DNA from: Shinisaurus crocodilurus
Lineage: Eukaryota; Chordata; Lepidosauria; Squamata; Shinisauridae
Assembly (NCBI GenBank): GCA_021292165.1
Contig: CM037877.1
Span: forward strand, 161,033,871-161,097,870
DNA length: 64,000 nt
Reading direction: 5' to 3'
Numbering within the stretch: position 1 is the first letter of the stretch; the number at the start of each line of letters is the position of its first letter. The notes beneath the pieces were generated by a model, which saw only the letters and a list, made by a program, of their open reading frames with translations, was not told the origin of the DNA and did not search any database. Made by a program: the position numbers and the translations under genes. Positions 57,001-64,000 of the stretch are shown piece by piece.

Positions 57001-58409
57001 TGCAAAGTGGTTTAATTATCAGCCTCTACGAAACAGATTTAAGGCAGATATAAAATGTCACCATTTCCATATAGCTACCCCAAAACATTAGAAGCAATGC
57101 CAATTAATGTATTTATCCATCCACCCTTTATTTAAAACAAACAAACATGTTAATCTAATTGAAATACCGGTAGGTGTTCCACCATTTTCTATTTTCAACA
57201 ATTCAGTGCCTGCAACAAAATTATTTCATATCATGCTCATTAGCCCACTCCAAACAATAATTTAGCTCCATTTCTCCCCCACCCCCTTGCTGGCAATATC
57301 CTCATGAGAAGGTTTTGCAAGATCACGGGCTTTTCAAAAGTAGCAGTGCAGAGCAATTCTGCTTTCTCTGCAGCCAGTGTGCAAGGGAACCGAGTGAGAA
57401 TCACTGTAGTTCTCTAGTTCTTGTTGTTGCCATGGCTGAATAGCAAGGTATGAGGGTGGTGGCAGAAGCTGGAAGATGGGACAGAACTGGTCACATCATC
57501 CCCATTAGAAATGAATGGTCAGAATGGCTCAGGGGCATAGCTCCTAGTTCTCAGACCCTTCCAGTTTACTGTATCTTCAGAATCTAAAAAGTACAATCAC
57601 TGTGCTGCAACCCTGGGGGCTATCTCCAGAGCAGGTTATATGGTCTCCTTGTCTTTCCACTCCTTTCTTTGAAAGCAGATGGTAAATTAGTTTCACCTCC
57701 CCTCAGTAGATTTTTTTTTTTAATGAGCCAAAGACCTATAGCAGGAGGTGCAGTGGAGATGTGAGACTATTGTAATCTCAAGGATTTAACAACAATTGCT
57801 CTTTTGTGCCTAGATCTCTTTTGGGACCTGGTTCTTTAAGTAGCCAACTATGCTTTTTCTTTTTATTATTTTCAGCATTAGCAATCTGTCTGAGATGGTA
57901 TAACTTGGGAGTTTATTGTTTACCGTTAGATAGTCCTTAGCGAGATCTCAATGTTGACCACCTGTTAAGAGAGTATCTGGGATGGTCACGCAGTTTTCTA
58001 TGCTGGCTGCTTGTCACGTGCTAAGACTAATAATCTGAATTTGCAAGAATGTATAAACATCAAAACACGGGTGTGATTTATGTGAGCATAATGGTATGTA
58101 AGTCTCTGGAATACCCCCAATGGAGAACCTCGACTTAGATCTGGACTGTGGAAGGTACTACGTGTCCAGGCATTTGCAGGAGTCTGTCCGTTGTCGTTCT
58201 CTGGTGGGTTTCCAGTGACTGAAGGGACATAAGCATTGTAATCTTGCTCTGCAGTTTATTCTAGACTAGCTTTTGCCCGCGGCTTTGCTCACGTGATGAA
58301 GAGTGACCGTGCCAAATTTGCACGGGTCGTCATTTTCCTATAGGCACTATTTGTTCGAAATTCCTTAAGGTCGTCGGCCGCTGTTTTGAATCGCTCCATA
58401 GGAAAGGTC

Positions 58410-58945
58410 CCCCAGGACTACATAATGGAATCCTAGTTCCCCTAGGACTCCCAGCTCCCCCGGGACTTCCAGCTCCCCCGGGACTGCACAATGAAATCCC
58501 AGTTCCCCTGGGACTACCTGCTTCCCCGGGACTACACAATGAAATTCCTGCCCCCCCCCCCGGGACTACACAATGAAATCCCTGCTTCCCTCCCTGGATT
58601 ACACAATGAAATCCCTGGGCCCCCAGGACTACACAATGAAATCCCAGCTCCCCCAGGACTACACAGTGAAATCCCTGTTCCTCCCCTGGGACTGCACAAT
58701 GAAATCTCTGCTCCCCCCCCCCACTGGACTACACAATGAAATCCCTGTTCCCTTTCCCCCGGGACTGCACAACAATGAAATCCCAGCTCCCCCCCCCCCA
58801 GACTACACAATGAAATCCCTGTGTCCCCCCCTCCGGGACTGCACAATGATATCCCTGCTCCCCGCCCCCAGGACTGCATAATGAAATCCCTGCTCCCCCG
58901 GGACTACCTGCTTCCCCCGGGACTGCACAATGAAATCCTGCTCCG
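58410..58945. repeat. C-rich minisatellite, copy B
   Basis: Duplicate of 34640-35190 with different C-run lengths. Confidence 0.85.
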
Positions 58946-58984
58946 CCCTGGCTGTGGTTCATATGAACATTCTGTTTTGACGCA

Positions 58985-59485
58985 GGAGAGATTTGCATAT
59001 CTGCTCCTGATTGGCCCCTGTGGCAGTTCATATGAACATTCTATATGTCGTTGGAGCGATTTGCATAACTGCTCCTGAATGGCCCCTGCGAACATTCTAA
59101 GTGATGCCATTGGCTCTCATCTATTTTGGGCCGTATAGGCGCAACGAGGGTTTTTTGGAGATTTGAACTCACCAGTCTTTGTCCTTGGGTGATGGAGAGT
59201 ATGCGTGCCAAGTTTGGGGCAGATCCGTCAAAACGTGATGGAGCCTATGTGACGACGCCCCGCACACAGCAGTCATTCAGTCAGGCAGTTATTTAAAAAT
59301 TTTCCCTCCCTTTTCACCCCCTCAGAGAACATTCTAAATGGCCTAGGGGAGATTTGCATACCCACCCCTATTGGCCCCTGCAGGAATTCATACGAACATT
59401 CTAAGTGTCCTATGGGCTATTTGCATAACTGCTCCTATTGGCTCCTGCAGCAATTCTGAGGTGAGCCCGATTTGCATAACTGCTG
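58985..59485. repeat. Octamer/CCAAT module array, copy B
   Basis: Five perfect ATTTGCAT words at 58991, 59059, 59352, 59419 and 59470, each followed by ACTGCTCC-like spacer and in most cases an ATTGG word. Confidence 0.7.
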
Positions 59486-59933
59486 CCCTGTTGTTTTGCC
59501 CATAGGAGATATGATTGTGGGGCGATTTTGCCCCTTTTTTCACCCCCTTAGGGACGGAATTTCCAAAAATCCTTCCTTAGTGGGGCTCTACGTCATAAAA
59601 GCAATGTTCCTTCAAAATTTCACGTTCTTAGATTAATCGGTTTGAGCTGGGCGTTTATGAGTCAGTCAATCAGTCAGTCAGTCAGTCAGGACACTTTCTT
59701 TTAGATTAATAAAATCTTTAGCCTTCAGCTATTAGTGAGTTCATTGTCTCTGAATCCTAAAAGAACCATTGCCTCTTGGCAACACTGGAGGTTATAAGAG
59801 AGTGTTCAAAGGGGATAGTTTTCAAAATACTGTGATGGTTCACCATGAATGAGCCTCCATTGATCAGAAGTATCTGAGTGACTGTAGTAGTTGTTGGTTC
59901 TTCTGACAGCTAGCACAATGACTAAGGAGAGTC

Positions 59934-59966
<33 letters not shown>

Positions 59967-60707
59967 TCCTCCTCCTCCTCATCATCATTTAATTTGTATG
60001 CTGCTTTTCCACAAAATGTGCCCAATGCGGCTAACAAACACAACAGAAATACAAAAACAAGAAAGCACACCAATACACATCAATTACAATAGTACATCAT
60101 TACAATAATAAACAGCCAAGCAATTCATTTCACTAATACTAACATTTTAACGTTTCAAATTAATTACAAAATAGGCAATATCAATCATTACAACACAATA
60201 TCAATTATTATTTATCAGGTATGTATAAGCCATAGCCAAATAAACAAACCTTTCCTATGCATTAATAAACAATACAAACTGCAAACAGTTACCCCAGGAC
60301 TTCAAAGTGCAGAAAATAGCAACCAAATTTCTTATAGCCTGCAGCAGCTGATCTCTCGCATGCTCCACTCTCTCAGGCTGGCACAGCTCTCAAAGCTCCA
60401 ACAGAGACAATGGTCTTCCCCTGTGCGCTCTCTCTCTCTCTCTCTCCTCTCCTCTCTCTCAGAGTACCAGCTGCTCTTGCAGTAGCAAAGAGAGGAACAT
60501 TTCTCTGCAACTTCCATGCTCTTCTCTACTGTTGCTAGAATCCAAGCACTGACTGAGGTGGGTGGATGAGCAAATGGGCAGCAGTGCTGGGAGAAAGGTG
60601 GATGCAATCTCTGGGCAGTTGTCTGTAGAAATGATACCTGCTACAGTCACCTGGAAGCTTCTGACCACTTGTAGATTCATGCACAGGCTCCTGCATGAAC
60701 TGGCCTT

Positions 60708-60765
<58 letters not shown>

Positions 60766-63421
60766 GCTATACATTGCTATTTATTCATTTATTATATATT
60801 TTTAATCTGTCCTTTGGGTGAATTACATAAAGCTAAAAATGCAATATTGCTTATTGGGGATCAACAGTGTATACACGAGGGCCTTGATCCAGAAACGGCA
60901 CATCAAGAAGTAGTCCATGCATAAAAGCTGTGAAAAGCAAGAAAGAAAGAAAAGAAAGGAAGGCCCACAGTTTGGTTCTGCATGAGTCACCTAAATATTC
61001 TGTTTCAATGTTTTGGAAAGAATTGCTGGCTGGAATGTGCTCCATTTGCTGGGAAGTGCAACTAGAAAACAGCTGACGCCTCTAAAGCATGAAGCTGGGT
61101 TAGTGGGTTAAAAGTGACTGAAATCAGAACTGGCAGGTTAAATGTCCACCGATATTTTCTAGTTAGTATAAATTGCCAGAAACAAGTGAATGTGAAATTG
61201 TTGGGGAAAGTGTTTTGCTTTTGCTTCAGTAAAGAATACAAGATTTCACCTAAGTTCCTTGACTTTTACTGCTCACTGCTTTGTCCTCCTCCTCCTCTTT
61301 CTGAGCCCCCCCCCATCCCAGTAAATACCCATCCAAATTAATCTAGGGATGTACTTCCTCATGTTAGAAGATGCTAGATAAATGAAGCAATTATATAACA
61401 ATTGCCCATGCTGACTGGGGGATGATGGGACTTGCAGTCTAATACATCTGGAAGGCAGCAAGTTGGGGAAGGCTGATCTAGCCAAACCAAATCATTTTCA
61501 AGGGCCAAACCAGATGCGAGGCAAGATTCCCCCTCTTTAAAATAGCCATGGGGAGGCTGATTGAACCCCAAACCCTGAGCCCATCCCACTGCTGACCTTG
61601 AAGAAGCATCTATTACCTCTGCTAGAGAAAAAACAGACAAGGCACAATACAGATACTTGTATTTTCCCCCAGCAGGGCTGACAGCCCCCTTGGGAGATCT
61701 TTAGATCCAGAAAATGGAGTCAGGGAGTTATTTCTCCTTTCTCAGCTCCCTTGCTCTGGTCATAGTCAGGACATCCCCTCCACTCAGCAACTTTAAAGGG
61801 GAAAAAATATGTCAGATTAGATAATGGATCTCCCTCTTGACATATGTTTTGCCCCTAAATCCCATTGATATCAATGGGGAGAGTTAAGCACATATTTAAT
61901 TCCCACATTGAAATCAATGGGACTGAAAAGTGTTTACCTTTGACTGTATCATACTCTTACAACTCAGCACCCAGGCAATCCAATGTCTCTGTGTCCCTTC
62001 CCCCCCAAATATGCCATCCGTAAAATGTGCACCATTTCTTATTTTCCATTCTTTATTCGGCCATGGGTTTTACTATTTTGCCAAAAATTATTCTGGTTTT
62101 GCTATTCATGTGGGGAGCCAAAGAACTATGCAGAACACTGCAGCGCTGGACCCAACCACTGGAAATCCTATTAGCCCTTGAGAGTGCTCACATTTTTAAG
62201 TACCATAAGTGGAATAATATTAAGGGTGGACTACATACAATGCAGGGCTGCTGTAAGCTACTCTCTCTCTCTCAGCACAGCCCTCCAACCTGCAATAGGA
62301 ATATAACATTGAACTACACTGCAGGGTTGTTGTATATACTGCTCTCTTAGCCCAACCTGCAGCAATGGGGGTAAATGCAATGGATAACATTGCAAGGTTG
62401 TTGTATTCACTCAGCAGTGGTTTTACAGGGGTGTAATCCCGGTGGACAACAATGCAGGGTTATTGTAACCCCCCCAATGTGACTTGCAGTATTCAGTTTG
62501 AACCACACTGCAGGGCTCTCATAAGCTACTCTCTCCCAGCTTGCAACCTGCAGTACAGGGGCAATTAACTGCATCTGGTTTGGAATTTGCATTAGCTGAG
62601 TTTTTAAAAATAAATGTTTCACACTAAATAAGAACTGAGTTAAAAAGAGCAGGAACTCTTCTCGTTGCTCCTACCCCCCCCCCCGAACACTAGTTCCCAA
62701 TCCCAGCTATATTAATATCTTGAATTTCTCCACTAATTTCTATGGGCAGTTCTCACTTCCATCCCTGGAGACAATTAAGTGTGAACCGGGAAATGACATA
62801 TCCAGGCATTGAGATGCTTCTCTCTACTTCTTTTTATATCTGGGTGTGTCTTCCTCCCTCCTTCTTTTCCAGCTAGTCTATTCTCTCCCCCTGCCCCCCA
62901 ACAGTCAGCCACCCATCAATTTGTGCCCACTGAGCCTGGTCAGTCCTCACTGGGCTATTTAGGGTATTTTTTTCTCCCACATCCCCCCCCCCGGGTTTTT
63001 TTTTTTTTTTTTTTTTGGTGCTTCTGCAAACCACAGAGTTCTCCTGGGTCTGCTGATACCTACCGCTTGCATGTGGGTGCTGCCATTTTGGCTACATACA
63101 TGCAGGCACTCTCCCCTCAGATTGGAAATAGAATACAAAACTATGAGATTAACTACATTAACTACCAATGGAAACGATCAGATAAAAATAGAAAGCATGA
63201 TGTATTGCATTTCAAACTCGATTATTTTATCTTTTTTGCTAGCCCACAAAACAATCTGAGTATCCCACACTTCCCCAATGCTAATAAATAAAACTGAATA
63301 AATACAATCAAGATAAATATATCATATTGGGGTCCTAGCTGGAACAACTGAAGATAGAAACCAAAAGTATCAATGAGATTTTCATTTGAATTATCTCCTG
63401 TTAAAGGATTGTCAGGCTAAT

Positions 63422-64000
63422 GGCAATGTGTACTTACCATCTGTATGCACCTTTTAAAATTCCGGAAATGTACCAAAGATTGTTCTGTAGAAGAGAAATT
63501 ATTTGCCTCTGTTATGCGCGGAGGGTAGCTGTTATCTTTATTCAATATCCTTTCATATTCATCCTAATCAGTTTAATTAATCAGTCAACTGAATTACAAG
63601 CAAGAGAGTTTATTGACCAAAAATTAATAGCTTCACCACCCTGTTAATGATGATGCTGAAACACTCCAGAGTCCAGACAGAACTGTTGGCTTTGGTGATC
63701 ACAAACTATGGCCTGATTCAGATGTTACCTGAAGTGTGGGAGTCACTGCAGTATGGTCACCTCCTACGCCATTCTACTAACATTTCAAGGAAAGCAATAT
63801 TTATTTATTTATTTATTTAAAATATTTATTCACCGCCTATCAGCCAAAAGGCTCCCTGGGCGGTTTACAAAAAGAAACAGGATAAAAACAGTTATCTTAA
63901 AAACAAAAGAACATAAAATAAAACACAGGACAACATAAAATTACACAATAAAACCAAGCAGCCAAAAAGAATCAGTCCGGAGGTACAGTACAATAATAAA
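63422..64000. other. Right-flank single-copy DNA with a LINE-type tail
   Basis: From about 63795 there is a (TTTA)n run followed by TTCACCGCCTATCAGCC and CTCCCTGGGCGGTTTAC, the reverse of a common squamate LINE 3' tail, running towards the window edge. 63422-63790 has no recognised feature. Confidence 0.5.

Larger units (their letters stand above)
39710..63421 (+). repeat. Copy B of the ~23.7-kb direct duplication
   Basis: It begins at the first base after the gap with the same TTACAGTCACC that begins copy A, and ends at GTCAGGCTAAT, after which single-copy sequence follows. Length is 23,712 versus 23,704 for copy A. Many differences are homopolymer or microsatellite length changes, but there are also substitutions and at least one 10-bp tandem difference (about 36070 versus 59840). 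Every feature listed in copy A has its counterpart here. Confidence 0.92.

Noticed and set aside
15906..63421. Recent segmental (tandem) duplication
   Set aside because: Both junctions coincide with the edges of a 100-N gap, which is best explained by unmerged overlapping contigs or haplotypes.

Overview
This window reads as non-genic, repeat-dense DNA from a squamate reptile (lizard or snake). I infer this from a CR1 LINE with an esterase ORF1, L2-like LINE tails, a 5S rRNA-headed SINE, many palindromic hAT-like MITEs including the 'GCAATCCTATGCA' family, and a Gmr1-like Ty3/gypsy element. I found no host protein-coding exon, tRNA or rRNA gene, bacterial-type operon or CRISPR array. The reading frames that look like proteins all belong to transposable elements, and the rest are low-complexity or antisense shadows.

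Layout, left flank (1-15905, single copy). A very young LTR retrotransposon lies on the minus strand at 684-7625, bounded by a perfect 5-bp duplication GCTAT. Its two LTRs are about 1.13 kb and differ by one homopolymer indel where I compared them. It has a tRNA-Leu-type primer site, a polypurine tract, and gag-protease-integrase-RT-RNase H in that order. Integrase before RT is the Gmr1-like arrangement, and the Gag has a capsid segment resembling the vertebrate SCAN domain. Downstream come several MITEs, a ~1.1-kb foldback element (11029-12136), a Penelope-like or foldback insertion (12590-13353) that carries a chimeric 5S/CR1 SINE, and LINE fragments.

Layout, duplicated block. 15906-39609 (copy A) and 39710-63421 (copy B) are the same ~23.7-kb sequence in direct orientation. 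Copy A ends at the last base before a run of exactly 100 Ns (39610-39709) and copy B starts at the first base after it. This is the signature of two overlapping contig ends, or of two haplotypes, placed side by side. The true locus is probably about 40 kb. The block holds an L2-like 3' end, a degenerate L1 fragment split by a perfect 132-bp MITE, an L2-like RT fragment, a nearly full-length CR1 inserted in the middle of a palindromic MITE, a C-rich minisatellite, and an unclassified repeat with five octamer (ATTTGCAT) modules. Copy B is dense in 1-2 base indels specifically inside the CR1.

Right flank (63422-64000) is single copy and contains a short LINE-type tail. The window's biology is therefore retrotransposon and MITE biology, with nested insertions giving a relative order of events. 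The most noteworthy items are the near-intact Gmr1-like element (domain order, SCAN-like Gag, CCAAT array in U3), the assembly duplication, the 5S/CR1 chimera, the foldback element and the octamer array.
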